Assembly (NCBI GenBank): GCA_030529845.1
Contig: JAUMWB010000004.1
Span: forward strand, 233,619 to 297,618
Direction: 5' to 3'
Length of the DNA: 64,000 bases
Source: Rothia sp. (in: high G+C Gram-positive bacteria)
GTDB lineage: Bacteria; Actinomycetota; Actinomycetes; Actinomycetales; Micrococcaceae
Part shown: positions 19,820-28,370 of the stretch, piece by piece
Position numbering within the stretch: position 1 is the first letter of the stretch
How the letters are laid out: each line of letters opens with the position of its first letter
The notes under the pieces: generated by a model
The model's input: only the letters and a program-made list of their open reading frames with translations
Told to the model about the DNA's origin: nothing
The model's database searches: none
Position numbers and translations under genes: made by a program

Positions 19820-21292
19820 GTGAACGAACAGATTATTGAGGAGCGGTGGGCCGAAACCCGTAACCGCCGCACCTGGCACCCAAAAATTAAGGGGGCCCTT
19901 TACCTCGCTGATACTTTAGCCATTGCACTTTCCATCGCGCTAGCTCATATAGCTAGTTTTGGCTTTCAAAATTCAGAGGTCATGGGACGTGCCAGCCTAC
20001 CTCTGGGCTACATAGGTACCGGAATTCTGCTTGGTCTCTTCTGGCTGTTTGCTCTCACGATCGCCAACAGTCGCAATATCCGCTACCTGGGTCACGGGGT
20101 GGACGAGTACCGCCTGGTTACGAAAGCAACCAGCTACTTTTTTGCGCTCATCGCTATCTTCTCCTATCTGACTAAAATCGATTTTGCCCGCAGCTACATT
20201 GTGCTGGCCTATCCCATTGGGATTGTGTTCCTACTCTGTGCCCGCTGGGGTGTACGCCGCTGGCTGGTTCACTGGCGCAACCGAGGGCGAGCCCTGTCCC
20301 GCGTCATGATTATCGGCGATTCGGCCTCTGGTGAGCACCTCTACAAGACCCTCCAGGGGGCCCGTACTTCTGGCCTCTCACCGGTAGCTGCCTATCTTCC
20401 CCGTTCACGCCCTGGCACCCAGCTTGCCCAGGGGGCTATCCCGACTCTGGGCTACTCCCCCGATGCCTCCGAGGTTCTCAAAGTAGTCCGTGAGAATAAC
20501 ATTCACGCGGTAGCTGTCTCCACCGGCCACGGCCTCAACCCCACAGAACTGCGTCGTCTGGGTTGGGCCTTGGCTGCCGCCCACGTTGCCCTGATTATGG
20601 CTCCCGCCATGACCGATATTGCCGGCCCCCGCATCCATACCCAGCCGCTCAACGGTGTGCCCCTCATTCACGTCCACACCCCGCGTATCGAAGGCATGCA
20701 GGCCCTCATTAAGCGAGCTATCGACGTGGTGGCATCAGGGCTGGGCCTGATTTTCCTAGCTCCCCTACTAATCCCTGTAGCCCTCCTCGTGAAGAAGGAC
20801 GGCGGCCCCATCTTCTTCCTCCAGGAACGCGTCGGCTACCGGGGCGCTCCCTTCCACATGATCAAGTTCCGTTCCATGGTGACCAACGCCGAAGAACTCA
20901 AAAAAGAGCTCATGGATCAAAATGAGGGTAACGGTATACTCTTCAAAATGGCCGATGACCCCCGTATCACTAAGATCGGCAAGTTTATCCGCAAATACTC
21001 TATCGACGAGCTGCCCCAGCTCTGGAATGTCTTTATCGGTGATATGTCCCTGGTGGGCCCCCGTCCGCCCCTGCCCTCAGAAGTCGAACAGTACGAAGAA
21101 GACGCCTACCGCCGCCTTCTCGTCAAACCCGGTATCACCGGTCTCTGGCAGGTTTCTGGCCGCTCCAACCTCTCCTGGGAAGAATCTATTCGCCTAGACC
21201 TCTACTACGTTGAGAACTGGTCAGTGATGAGAGATATCGTTATCCTTTTCCGTACCGTTCGTGCGGTCTTCGCTAAGGACGGCGCCTACTAG
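19820..21292 (+). CDS. Polyprenyl-phosphate sugar-1-phosphate transferase (exopolysaccharide initiation)
   Basis: 490 residues. About five hydrophobic segments in the first 150 residues and a CoA-binding-like middle domain (RVMIIGDSASGEHLY) precede a bacterial sugar transferase domain (from about 295): KRAIDVVASGLGLIFLAPLL, the cytoplasmic MIKFRSMVTNAEE segment, KIGKFIRKYSIDELPQLWNV and GDMSLVGPRPPLPSEVE. Enzymes of this class (WcaJ/WbaP type) move a sugar phosphate to undecaprenyl phosphate and start capsule or exopolysaccharide repeat synthesis. No other polysaccharide gene lies beside it; it ends at a good terminator, so it works at a distance from its partners. GTG start. Confidence 0.9.
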   Translation: MNEQIIEERWAETRNRRTWHPKIKGALYLADTLAIALSIALAHIASFGFQNSEVMGRASLPLGYIGTGILLGLFWLFALTIANSRNIRYLGHGVDEYRLVTKATSYFFALIAIFSYLTKIDFARSYIVLAYPIGIVFLLCARWGVRRWLVHWRNRGRALSRVMIIGDSASGEHLYKTLQGARTSGLSPVAAYLPRSRPGTQLAQGAIPTLGYSPDASEVLKVVRENNIHAVAVSTGHGLNPTELRRLGWALAAAHVALIMAPAMTDIAGPRIHTQPLNGVPLIHVHTPRIEGMQALIKRAIDVVASGLGLIFLAPLLIPVALLVKKDGGPIFFLQERVGYRGAPFHMIKFRSMVTNAEELKKELMDQNEGNGILFKMADDPRITKIGKFIRKYSIDELPQLWNVFIGDMSLVGPRPPLPSEVEQYEEDAYRRLLVKPGITGLWQVSGRSNLSWEESIRLDLYYVENWSVMRDIVILFRTVRAVFAKDGAY

Positions 21293-21308
21293 GGTTAGAT
21301 AGGCTACA

Positions 21309-21344
21309 GGCCGGTTACCGTTGGTGGTAACCGGCCTTTGTCTT
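21309..21344 (+). terminator. Terminator after the sugar transferase gene
   Basis: Eleven-base perfect arms (21309-21319, 21326-21336) around a six-base loop, followed by TTTGTCTT, seventeen bases past the stop codon. It also lies just beyond the converging nnrD gene. Confidence 0.85.
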
Positions 21345-21348
21345 AGGT

Positions 21349-22272
21349 TTATTGTTCAAGAAATATGGCCACAGCCTCTGGGATCTTCTGGGCTACGAGA
21401 GTGGGTGGGGTCGGGCCAGAGATCCCAGGCCCGTGAACCAGCTCTGCTGCCTTCTGGTGAAGATAGACTGCCGCTGCGGCGAGCAAGGCATAATCAGTTG
21501 GTTGACTCCCGGGGCGAAAATCTTCTGCCTGGTAGCGGGCTAGAAGAGCACCGAGTATCCCGGTCAGAGTATCTCCGCTTCCTGCTGTTGCCAGCCAATG
21601 GTTTTGGCCGGTGATCTGGAAAAGTTCACCGGTGGGGGCAGCGAAGATGGTTTTGCCGCCCTTGAGCAGGACGGTTGCCCCGGTTGCCCGGGCCAGCAAG
21701 CCTGCATAGCGGACAGGGTCGGCCTCCACCTCAGTGCGGGTCGGGGCCTCTCTGAATACCCCGGGGCCTTCAGCCACTAAGGACGGTGCGAGCGCAGCTA
21801 GCCAGGTCAGGGCATCGACCATTTCCCCAGCATGCGGGGTCAGGATATGGTGAGCCTGGAACCTGAACCCATCGGCAACCAGGCGGGCCGCTAAGGTCAC
21901 GGCTGTAGCGTCCAGCACTGCCGGCAGGCCCGTGCCGATGACCGTGATAGCCTCGGTCTCCCGAGCCTCGCCCACCAGCCCTGATCCAAGAGCCCAGGCA
22001 TCCACGCGCAGGTTCTCCGGCTCTCCTACCGTACAGACTGCCTCAGGCACGCTCAGCTGGACCTGAAAATTGAGGGAGGGGGCTCCGGCAAACCGCACCA
22101 TGCCGACTCCGGTATTGACAGCAGCCCGAGCAGACATCAGGGCTGCTCCGGGGTAGGTATCGCTACCGGTGAGCAGGCCCAGCACCCCGCGGGTGTACTT
22201 ATGGGAGGTAGCGGTGGGGGCGGTGATATAGCGCTGAAAACCCCGGTAGGCCAGTTCTTTCGGAGTAGCCAC
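21349..22272 (-). CDS. nnrD: ADP-dependent NAD(P)H-hydrate dehydratase
   Basis: 307 residues from the GTG at 22272, one base after the acpS stop; a GGAGG site lies about ten bases upstream. A ribokinase-fold repair enzyme that dehydrates S-NAD(P)HX using ADP. HKYTRGVLGLLTGSDTYPGAALMSARAA, ILTPHAGEM and the C-terminal WLATAGSGDTLTGILGALLA (catalytic Asp in AGSGD) are family motifs. The NnrE epimerase domain that is often fused at the N-terminus is absent, so epimerisation must be done elsewhere. Upstream in-frame sequence belongs to acpS in another frame. Confidence 0.9.
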   Translation of the reverse strand: MATPKELAYRGFQRYITAPTATSHKYTRGVLGLLTGSDTYPGAALMSARAAVNTGVGMVRFAGAPSLNFQVQLSVPEAVCTVGEPENLRVDAWALGSGLVGEARETEAITVIGTGLPAVLDATAVTLAARLVADGFRFQAHHILTPHAGEMVDALTWLAALAPSLVAEGPGVFREAPTRTEVEADPVRYAGLLARATGATVLLKGGKTIFAAPTGELFQITGQNHWLATAGSGDTLTGILGALLARYQAEDFRPGSQPTDYALLAAAAVYLHQKAAELVHGPGISGPTPPTLVAQKIPEAVAIFLEQ

Positions 22273-22273
22273 C

Positions 22274-22708
22274 TTACTTTCCCTCCTCCCCACAGGGTTC
22301 CAGCAGTCCCCGGCCCAGGGGATCGATCTGCATAAGCCTGATGACTTCGTCTTTACTGAGGTGTTCAGCCAGCACCGTTGCGGTGGCAAGAGGCTCATCG
22401 TGGCTCATGGTCAGGTGAAGACGGTTGATTCCCAGTTCTTTTGCCCGGGCAGCAACGGTGCCCCGCACCACCAGATAGGGGGCCCCGTCCTGATCTTTTT
22501 CAACCCAGCAATCGTGCCAGGACATACCTGCCGGAGCCCGCAGGGCCTTAGCAACAGCCTCCTTGGCAGCAAAACGGGCAGCTAGGGAGCGGACGGGTAG
22601 CCCCTGCTCCCCCGGCACAAAAAGCCGCTCCAACAGGGCCGGGGTGCGCTCAAGCAGGGCAGCGAATCGCTCTATATTGACGACGTCCGTGCCGGTACCA
22701 ATAATCAC
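22274..22708 (-). CDS. acpS: Holo-[acyl-carrier-protein] synthase
   Basis: 144 residues from the GTG at 22708, with an AAAGGAG site eight bases upstream. Transfers 4'-phosphopantetheine from CoA to [17 protein letters not shown] contains the conserved Mg-binding Asp, and [12 protein letters not shown] the catalytic-region Glu; [19 protein letters not shown] is the C-terminal motif. A 25-residue tail past that motif makes it slightly longer than usual. It lies between glmS (terminator in between) and nnrD (one-base gap), the usual actinobacterial order. Confidence 0.93.
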   Translation of the reverse strand: MIIGTGTDVVNIERFAALLERTPALLERLFVPGEQGLPVRSLAARFAAKEAVAKALRAPAGMSWHDCWVEKDQDGAPYLVVRGTVAARAKELGINRLHLTMSHDEPLATATVLAEHLSKDEVIRLMQIDPLGRGLLEPCGEEGK

Positions 22709-22786
22709 GGCGGCTTCTCCTTTTATGCCGGTGCCTGTTCGAAGAGGTCTTCGGCTTATTCTACGCCCCTGTCGAGGGAGACAAGA

Positions 22787-22819
22787 AGGACCCCGTACCT
22801 TGATAGGGCACGGGGTCCT
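22787..22819 (-). terminator. Terminator after glmS
   Basis: Ten-base perfect arms (22787-22796 and 22810-22819), extendable inwards, 21 bases past the glmS stop. It isolates glmS from acpS-nnrD. Confidence 0.75.
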
Positions 22820-22840
22820 CATGTCTTCACGACAAGCGCT

Positions 22841-24724
22841 TTACTCGACGGTTACTGACTTAGCCAGGTTACGGGGCTGGTCAACGTCGTAGCCCTTAGC
22901 GTGGGCCACTGAGCAGGCAAAAATCTGCAGGGGCACAGTGGAGAGCAGGGGCTGGAGCAGGCTGGGTGAGGAAGGAATGCGGATGATGTGATCTGCGTGT
23001 TCCTCAACAGCGGTGTCGCCTTCTTCAGCAATCACGATGGTCACTGCACCGCGAGCGCGGACTTCCTGGATGTTAGATACAACCTTGGAGTGCAGGGAAT
23101 CGCGGCCGTTGGGTGAGGGGACGATGACGAAGATGGGCTGGCCTTCTTCGACCAGGGCGATGGGGCCGTGCTTGAGCTCGCCAGCTGCGAAGCCTTCGGC
23201 GTGCAGGTAGGCGATTTCCTTGAGCTTGAGGGCGCCTTCCATGGCTACGGGGAAGCCGACATGGCGGCCCAGGAAGAGCACGGACTTGGCGTCCTTCATG
23301 GAGGTGCCGAGGTCCTTGACCTGCTGCTCGTTGTCGATGACGGCCTGGATCTTCTCGGGCATCTTCTGCAGTTCTTCAAGGATGGAACGGATTTCGTCCT
23401 TGAACATGTTGCCGCGCAGCTGGGCCAGGTAGAGGCCGAGCAGGTAGGCTGCAGCGATCTGGGAGAGGAAGGCCTTGGTGGAGGCAACAGCGATTTCGGG
23501 GCCCGCGTGGGTGTAGAGGGCTGCGTCTGCTTCGCGGGGCAGGGTGGAGCCGTTGGTGTTACAGATAGAAACAACCTTGGCGCCCTGTTCCTGGGCGTGG
23601 CGGACGGCCATGAGGGTATCCATGGTTTCGCCGGACTGGGAGAGAGCTACAACCAGGGTCTTCTCATCGACGATGGGGTCGCGGTAGCGGAACTCATGGG
23701 CCAGCTCCACCTCGGTGGGGATGCGGCACCAGTGCTCGATGGCGTAGCGGGCTACCTGACCTGCGTAGGCTGCGGTACCGCAGGCTACGACGATGATCTT
23801 GTTGACGGAGCGCAGGGTAGCGTCGTCAATCTTAAGTTCGTCGAGAGTCAGGTTGCCCTTTTCGTCCAGGCGACCCAGCAGGGTGTCGCGGACGGCGGCG
23901 GGCTGCTCGTGGATTTCCTTCTCCATGAAGGAATCGAAGCCACCCTTTTCAACAGCAGCTGCATCCCATTCGATGGTGAATTCCTTGCCGTGGGCGGGGA
24001 AACCCTCGAAGTCAATGATGGAGTAGTCGCTACCGGTGATGGTTACGATCTGGTCCTGGCCCATTTCGACTGCCTTTTTGGTGTAGTCGATGAAGCCAGA
24101 GACGTCTGAACCCAGGAAGTTTTCGTTCTCGCCCAGACCGATGACGAGAGGTGAGTTGCGGCGGGTTGCTACGACGCGGTCGGGGTGGTCGGCGTGAATT
24201 GCCAGGATGGTGAAGGCGCCTTCGAGGCGGTTTGAGGCCTGGCGGACAGCTTCGGTGAGGTCCTTGTTCTCCAGCTTGTTGTAGATGGAGGCAATCAGGT
24301 TAGCGGCGATTTCGGTGTCAGTCTGTGACTTGAATTCGCAGCCTTCTTCAAGCAGTTCGGCTCGCAGTTCTGCGAAGTTTTCGATGATGCCGTTGTGAAC
24401 AACTGCCAGACGGCCGTTGTCAACAACGTGCGGGTGAGCATTGTTATCGGTGGGGCCACCGTGAGTAGCCCAGCGGGTATGACCAATACCGATAGTAGTT
24501 GCAGGCAGCGGGTTAGCTTCTACTTCAGCTTCAAGGTTAACAAGCTTGCCTGATTTCTTACGGAATTCAATGCCGTTATCGCCGATGAGGGCGACACCAG
24601 CTGAGTCATAACCGCGGTATTCCTGGCGGCGCAGACCTTCAAGAACCACATCGTATGCGGTATGGTCAAAATTCTTACCGTCTGCGGCAGTGCCGAGACT
24701 TACGTATCCTACGATTCCACACAT
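22841..24724 (-). CDS. glmS: Glutamine-fructose-6-phosphate aminotransferase (isomerising)
   Basis: 627 residues. Makes glucosamine-6-phosphate from fructose-6-phosphate and glutamine, the entry to UDP-GlcNAc. The N-terminal nucleophile is Cys2 (MCGIVGYVS), within an Ntn glutaminase domain of about 245 residues (GHTRWATHGGPTDNNAHPH). Two SIS sugar-isomerase domains follow, with VVALSQSGETMDT and FLGRHVGFPVAMEGALKLKEIAYLHAEGF. It closes with PRNLAKSVTVE, the normal GlmS C-terminus. Together with glmM in this window it gives two steps to UDP-GlcNAc, which MshA and cell-wall synthesis use. It is divergent from coaA. Confidence 0.97.
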   Translation of the reverse strand: MCGIVGYVSLGTAADGKNFDHTAYDVVLEGLRRQEYRGYDSAGVALIGDNGIEFRKKSGKLVNLEAEVEANPLPATTIGIGHTRWATHGGPTDNNAHPHVVDNGRLAVVHNGIIENFAELRAELLEEGCEFKSQTDTEIAANLIASIYNKLENKDLTEAVRQASNRLEGAFTILAIHADHPDRVVATRRNSPLVIGLGENENFLGSDVSGFIDYTKKAVEMGQDQIVTITGSDYSIIDFEGFPAHGKEFTIEWDAAAVEKGGFDSFMEKEIHEQPAAVRDTLLGRLDEKGNLTLDELKIDDATLRSVNKIIVVACGTAAYAGQVARYAIEHWCRIPTEVELAHEFRYRDPIVDEKTLVVALSQSGETMDTLMAVRHAQEQGAKVVSICNTNGSTLPREADAALYTHAGPEIAVASTKAFLSQIAAAYLLGLYLAQLRGNMFKDEIRSILEELQKMPEKIQAVIDNEQQVKDLGTSMKDAKSVLFLGRHVGFPVAMEGALKLKEIAYLHAEGFAAGELKHGPIALVEEGQPIFVIVPSPNGRDSLHSKVVSNIQEVRARGAVTIVIAEEGDTAVEEHADHIIRIPSSPSLLQPLLSTVPLQIFACSVAHAKGYDVDQPRNLAKSVTVE

Positions 24725-24851
24725 GCCTTCATCTTACATCTAAGAATTCACTGACCTATTGCAGTCTTCGCCACAGTGTCGCGACCTGTTGCCTCTCTAT
24801 AGACCTCTGTCATATTAGGCGAGCTACCTTCTGGCCTCTAGACTGATGTAA

Positions 24852-25808
24852 ATGAGCATGTCTGCGCTTTCTTCCAAATATTCCCCTTTCACTGAGCTAG
24901 ACCGAGATACCTGGTCACGACTCGCTAGCGAGATTTCGGTTCCGCTCACAGAGGACGAGCTCCAGCAGCTTCGTGGGCTGGGCGAGACCATCGATTTGGA
25001 CGAGGTAGCGCAGGTCTATCTACCTATTTCCAGGCTTCTCAATCTCTATGTCAATGCCGCCGCAAGCGCCAACCACATGACCAATGATTTCTTGGGGCTT
25101 CAGGGCCAGAAAGTCCCCTTCATCATCGGCGTGGCTGGGTCTGTGGCAGTGGGCAAGTCCACCACTGCCCGTGTCCTACAGGAGCTACTCAGGCGCTGGC
25201 CCTCAACCCCCAACGTCCAGCTCGTTACGACCGATGGCTTCCTCTACCCCAATGCTGAGCTGGAACGGCGGGGGCTCATGGGGCGCAAGGGTTTCCCAGA
25301 GTCCTACGACCGCCGGGCGCTGTTGCGTTTTGTCTCTGAGGTGAAATCTGGAGCTCCGCTTGTCACCGCACCCAAGTATTCCCATCTCTACTACGACATT
25401 GTTGAGGGGGAACGAATTGAGGTCACCAGCCCTGACGTTCTGATCGTGGAGGGACTCAATGTATTAGCCCCGGCAAAGTTAGAGAGCGATAAGAGCTCCG
25501 CACTGAGCCTGGCAGATTTTTTTGATTTCTCTATCTACGTTGATGCCTCTACCCGGGATATTGAGCACTGGTATGTTCAGCGGTTTTTGAAGCTACAACA
25601 ATCGGCTTTCACTAACCCCCATTCCTACTTTAAACGCTACGCCGACCTCTCAGAGGAGGCAGCGGTTGAGCTGGCCCTGAGCATCTGGCGTTCCATTAAC
25701 GAACCTAATCTGAGGGAGAACGTGCGTCCCACGCGCGGACGGGCCCGTCTTATCCTCAAGAAGTCCCACGACCACAAAATCCGCAAGGTTCTCCTGCGAA
25801 AGAACTAA
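24852..25808 (+). CDS. coaA: Pantothenate kinase, type I
   Basis: 318 residues, normal for the prokaryotic type I enzyme, which phosphorylates pantothenate in the first step of CoA synthesis. The P-loop [18 protein letters not shown] (Lys102), the [30 protein letters not shown] segment and ANLREN-like [16 protein letters not shown] near the end identify it. No ribosome site precedes the ATG; a TAGACT hexamer ends seven bases before it, suggesting a leaderless message. A second ATG occurs two codons in. Divergent from glmS; the vanY-like gene follows after three bases. Confidence 0.95.
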   Translation: MSMSALSSKYSPFTELDRDTWSRLASEISVPLTEDELQQLRGLGETIDLDEVAQVYLPISRLLNLYVNAAASANHMTNDFLGLQGQKVPFIIGVAGSVAVGKSTTARVLQELLRRWPSTPNVQLVTTDGFLYPNAELERRGLMGRKGFPESYDRRALLRFVSEVKSGAPLVTAPKYSHLYYDIVEGERIEVTSPDVLIVEGLNVLAPAKLESDKSSALSLADFFDFSIYVDASTRDIEHWYVQRFLKLQQSAFTNPHSYFKRYADLSEEAAVELALSIWRSINEPNLRENVRPTRGRARLILKKSHDHKIRKVLLRKN

Positions 25809-25811
25809 AGA

Positions 25812-26624
25812 ATGCGCTCATTTCGATTCGCTCTCTCACTTGCTGCAGCTAGCTGTTTCATGGCCCTGTCACTGACGGCCTGTAGCCAGGATATTTCCAC
25901 CGAGCAGGACGCCGCACCCGTACTTTCGAGCTCTGCAACGGCTTCTACTTCACCTCTGGCAACTTCAGGTACACCATCTTCTTCCAGCGCGCGCACCGAG
26001 TCAGCCAGCCCCGCTCAGCCTGCTACGCGCCGTCCTGCCGACATTGAATCAGCCTCATCTATTACAGTCCTTGTCAACAAACATAACCCTCTATCCCCTC
26101 TCACTTACGCTCCCGATGACCTACAGCCACTGGGGCCGGTAATGCTCCGGGCCGAGGCCGCGCAAGCTGCTCATCGCATGTTTGAAGACGCCGCAGCAGC
26201 GGGGGCCCCTATGCTTGCCCTCAGTGGCTATCGATCCTATGAGACCCAGCAGGGAACCTATGCCAGCTGGGCTGCCCAGTACGGTACTGACCAGGCAGAT
26301 GTGGCTTCTGCCCGCCCCGGCTATTCGGAGCACCAAACGGGGCTAGCCCTTGATATCGGGGCCGGTGGCAGCTGCGATTTACAGCCCTGCTTTAAGGACA
26401 CCCCGGCGGCTCTCTGGGTTGCAGAGAACGCCCACCACTACGGTTTTGTGGTTCGCTACCCCTGGTGGCACCACGAAACCACCGGCTATTGGTATGAGTC
26501 CTGGCACTTGCGCTATATCGGTGTTGAGGAGGCCACCGCACTGCAGGAATCCGGCTTCGAAACGCTAGAAGATTTCTGGGAGACCGGGCCTGCCCCTAGC
26601 TACCCAACGGCGCCTAACCTGTAG
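25812..26624 (+). CDS. D-alanyl-D-alanine carboxypeptidase family lipoprotein (VanY-like, M15B)
   Basis: 270 residues. A lipoprotein signal with lipobox LTAC puts the lipidated Cys at 24; a Ser/Thr/Ala/Pro-rich linker (about 25-75) follows, typical of a wall-spanning spacer. The peptidase domain shows LSGYRSYETQ, SARPGYSEHQTGLALDIG (His and Asp zinc ligands) and ESWHLRYIG (third His), the full M15B zinc site. It should trim the terminal D-Ala of peptidoglycan stem peptides outside the membrane. It begins three bases after coaA and is probably co-transcribed with it; that link to CoA synthesis is likely only positional. Confidence 0.9.
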   Translation: MRSFRFALSLAAASCFMALSLTACSQDISTEQDAAPVLSSSATASTSPLATSGTPSSSSARTESASPAQPATRRPADIESASSITVLVNKHNPLSPLTYAPDDLQPLGPVMLRAEAAQAAHRMFEDAAAAGAPMLALSGYRSYETQQGTYASWAAQYGTDQADVASARPGYSEHQTGLALDIGAGGSCDLQPCFKDTPAALWVAENAHHYGFVVRYPWWHHETTGYWYESWHLRYIGVEEATALQESGFETLEDFWETGPAPSYPTAPNL

Positions 26625-26684
26625 GCTGACAAGCAGAAATCTACAAATTTTGAGCATAATCGAGCAACTCAGACCAACCTGTGA

Positions 26685-26702
26685 GTAAACCCACTGGTTT
26701 AC
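26685..26702 (+). terminator. Small hairpin after the VanY-like gene
   Basis: Seven-base arms (26685-26691, 26696-26702) around a CACT loop, 60 bases past the stop and 60 before mscL. AT-rich and short; a weak terminator at best. Confidence 0.35.
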
Positions 26703-26762
26703 AGCGAAAATTTCAGTTCAGATTGGTGTTCACCACTGGCAGAAACCGCTATCCTTGAACTC

Positions 26763-27140
26763 ATGCTTAGTGGTTTTAAAGATTTCATCACCCGCGGTAA
26801 CGTCATCGACCTCGCAGTCGGTATGATCGTCGGTACCGCCTTCACCGCAGTTGTTACTGCTCTCGTTGACTCCATCCTCATGCCTGCCATCTCCATGCTG
26901 GTCGGCTCCCCCACCTTCGACGAGTTCTTCGTCTTTGGCCAGATCAAGGTTGGCGTCTTCCTGACCGCAGTTGTCAACTTCCTCCTGGTAGCAGCAGCCC
27001 TCTACTTCTGCATCGTTATGCCCATCAACAAGTTCAACGAGCGCCGTGCTGCCAAGCTCGAGCTTGAGGAAGAGGTTGAGGAAGAGGATCCCCAGGTTGC
27101 CCTGCTGAAGGAAATCCGCGACGCTCTGACCGTCAAGTAA
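26763..27140 (+). CDS. mscL: Large-conductance mechanosensitive channel MscL
   Basis: 125 residues. Opens under membrane tension to release solutes on osmotic downshift. The N-terminal amphipathic part and first helix (FKDFITRGNVIDLAVGMIVGTAFTAVV, residues 5-31) contain the hydrophobic gate region; the second helix is near 66-90; an acidic C-terminal helix (LELEEEVEEEDPQVALLKEIRDAL) forms the cytoplasmic bundle. Two helices and the length match the family. It has no clear operon partner and ends at a very strong hairpin. Confidence 0.96.
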   Translation: MLSGFKDFITRGNVIDLAVGMIVGTAFTAVVTALVDSILMPAISMLVGSPTFDEFFVFGQIKVGVFLTAVVNFLLVAAALYFCIVMPINKFNERRAAKLELEEEVEEEDPQVALLKEIRDALTVK

Positions 27141-27156
27141 TTTTTTTCTGTCCGTC

Positions 27157-27198
27157 ATAAGTAAGGCCCCGGTAGTTACCTACCGGGGCCTTACTTAT
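27157..27198. terminator. Bidirectional terminator between mscL and mtlD
   Basis: A perfect 19-base stem (27157-27175 with 27180-27198) around a TTAC loop, between two converging genes. It starts 17 bases past the mscL stop and ends 12 bases before the mtlD stop. A T run lies between mscL and the stem. Confidence 0.9.
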
Positions 27199-27210
27199 GC
27201 CGTATTGGCT

Positions 27211-28368
27211 TTATGCGGTGGTGTGCTCCTTCACCAGGGCAAGGACGCCCGGGTAGAGCGGGTGGTCAGCGGTCAGGCCGGTGAGACGCTCAGTTACTTC
27301 TTCAGCGGTCTGTTCACCGGAGCGGACGCCTGCCAGCAGCTCCTGCAGTTCAACCGACTCCGGGTCTTCAGCCACATTGAATTCCAGAAGGGCACCGATA
27401 GTAGCCAGCAGGGCATCGGTCGGACGGCCCAGCTCAGCAAGCTCAGCGGCAGGTCCAATGAAACGCTCGTTACGGGAGATCTTTCGCAGAGGTGAACGGC
27501 CAACGCGCTCGGTGGTGTCGGGCAGGTCCGGGTTAGCGAAGCGGGCCAGGATCTTTTCAACATAGGCCTGCTGGACCTCGGGCTCAAAACCGAACTTTCG
27601 CACGATCAGATCTTTGGTCTCAGCCAGGGTTGCTTCGACCTTGGCGCGAATCTCGGGCACTTCGAGGGCCTCGGAGAGCTTGGAGATTCCAGCCTGCTGA
27701 CCAAAGTAGGCGGTGGTAGCGTGGCCGGTATTGACGGTGAAGAGCTTGCGGGTGATGTAGGGTGCCAGGTCTTCAACCCAGGTTGCCCCGGGAATCTGGG
27801 GTACATCATCGCCGAAGGGGCCGGTTTCCACTGCCCACTCATAGTAGTTCTCTACGGTTACATCGAGGCCCTGGCCGGGGGCCTGGTTAGGTACGATGCG
27901 GTCAACTGCGGTGTTGGCGAAGATAGCAACGTCATCTGCTGCCGGGAAGTGCTTGCGGACCTCTTCTGCCAGAGCATCGGTTGCATTGATAGCGTTCTCG
28001 CAGGCCATCACAGCGACCTTAGAAGCTGCTCCCTGCTCAGCACGGAGTTTGAGGCCCTGGGCAATATTCACAGCAACAAACTTGAGAATGGTGGGGCCAA
28101 CAGCGGTGGTCACCACGTCTGCGCTGGCAATTTCCTCAGCGAGCGCCTCGGGATTCTCCGCAGAGTTAATACCGCGGAAACCGGTGATGGTGATGTCCTT
28201 GGGGTCGTGACCGACCTCGTGAACGGTGTAGCTTTCCTGCTCGTTGAGGGCATCGATGAGCGGGGCTGCAACATCTGAGAAGACCAGCTCGTAGCCGGCT
28301 TCGTTCAGGATAACGCCGACGAAGCCGCGGCCAATGTTGCCAGCACCAAAGTGGACTGCTTTTTTCAC
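27211..28368 (-). CDS. mtlD: Mannitol-1-phosphate 5-dehydrogenase
   Basis: 385 residues. Oxidises mannitol-1-phosphate to fructose-6-phosphate with NAD+. KKAVHFGAGNIGRGFVGVILNEAGYELVFSDV is the N-terminal dinucleotide-binding motif; FANTAVDRIVPNQ, followed by VENYYEWAVE and RKLFTVNTGHATTAYFGQQAG, are family motifs with the catalytic Lys and His. The GTG start is two bases past the mtlA stop, so the uptake and oxidation steps are co-translated. No separate mtlF or mtlR is present. The product enters glycolysis or GlmS-dependent amino-sugar synthesis. Confidence 0.96.
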   Translation of the reverse strand: MKKAVHFGAGNIGRGFVGVILNEAGYELVFSDVAAPLIDALNEQESYTVHEVGHDPKDITITGFRGINSAENPEALAEEIASADVVTTAVGPTILKFVAVNIAQGLKLRAEQGAASKVAVMACENAINATDALAEEVRKHFPAADDVAIFANTAVDRIVPNQAPGQGLDVTVENYYEWAVETGPFGDDVPQIPGATWVEDLAPYITRKLFTVNTGHATTAYFGQQAGISKLSEALEVPEIRAKVEATLAETKDLIVRKFGFEPEVQQAYVEKILARFANPDLPDTTERVGRSPLRKISRNERFIGPAAELAELGRPTDALLATIGALLEFNVAEDPESVELQELLAGVRSGEQTAEEVTERLTGLTADHPLYPGVLALVKEHTTA

Positions 28369-28370
28369 GG

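Noticed and set aside
22709-22822. N-terminal extension of the acpS frame
   Set aside because: It overlaps the glmS terminator; the GTG at 22708 has a good ribosome site and gives the AcpS start.
23168-24109. 313-codon open frame on the plus strand opposite glmS
   Set aside because: It is antisense to a complete, well-conserved glmS, has low-complexity Gly/Asp/Val composition, and has no ribosome site. Long antisense frames are expected with this codon bias.
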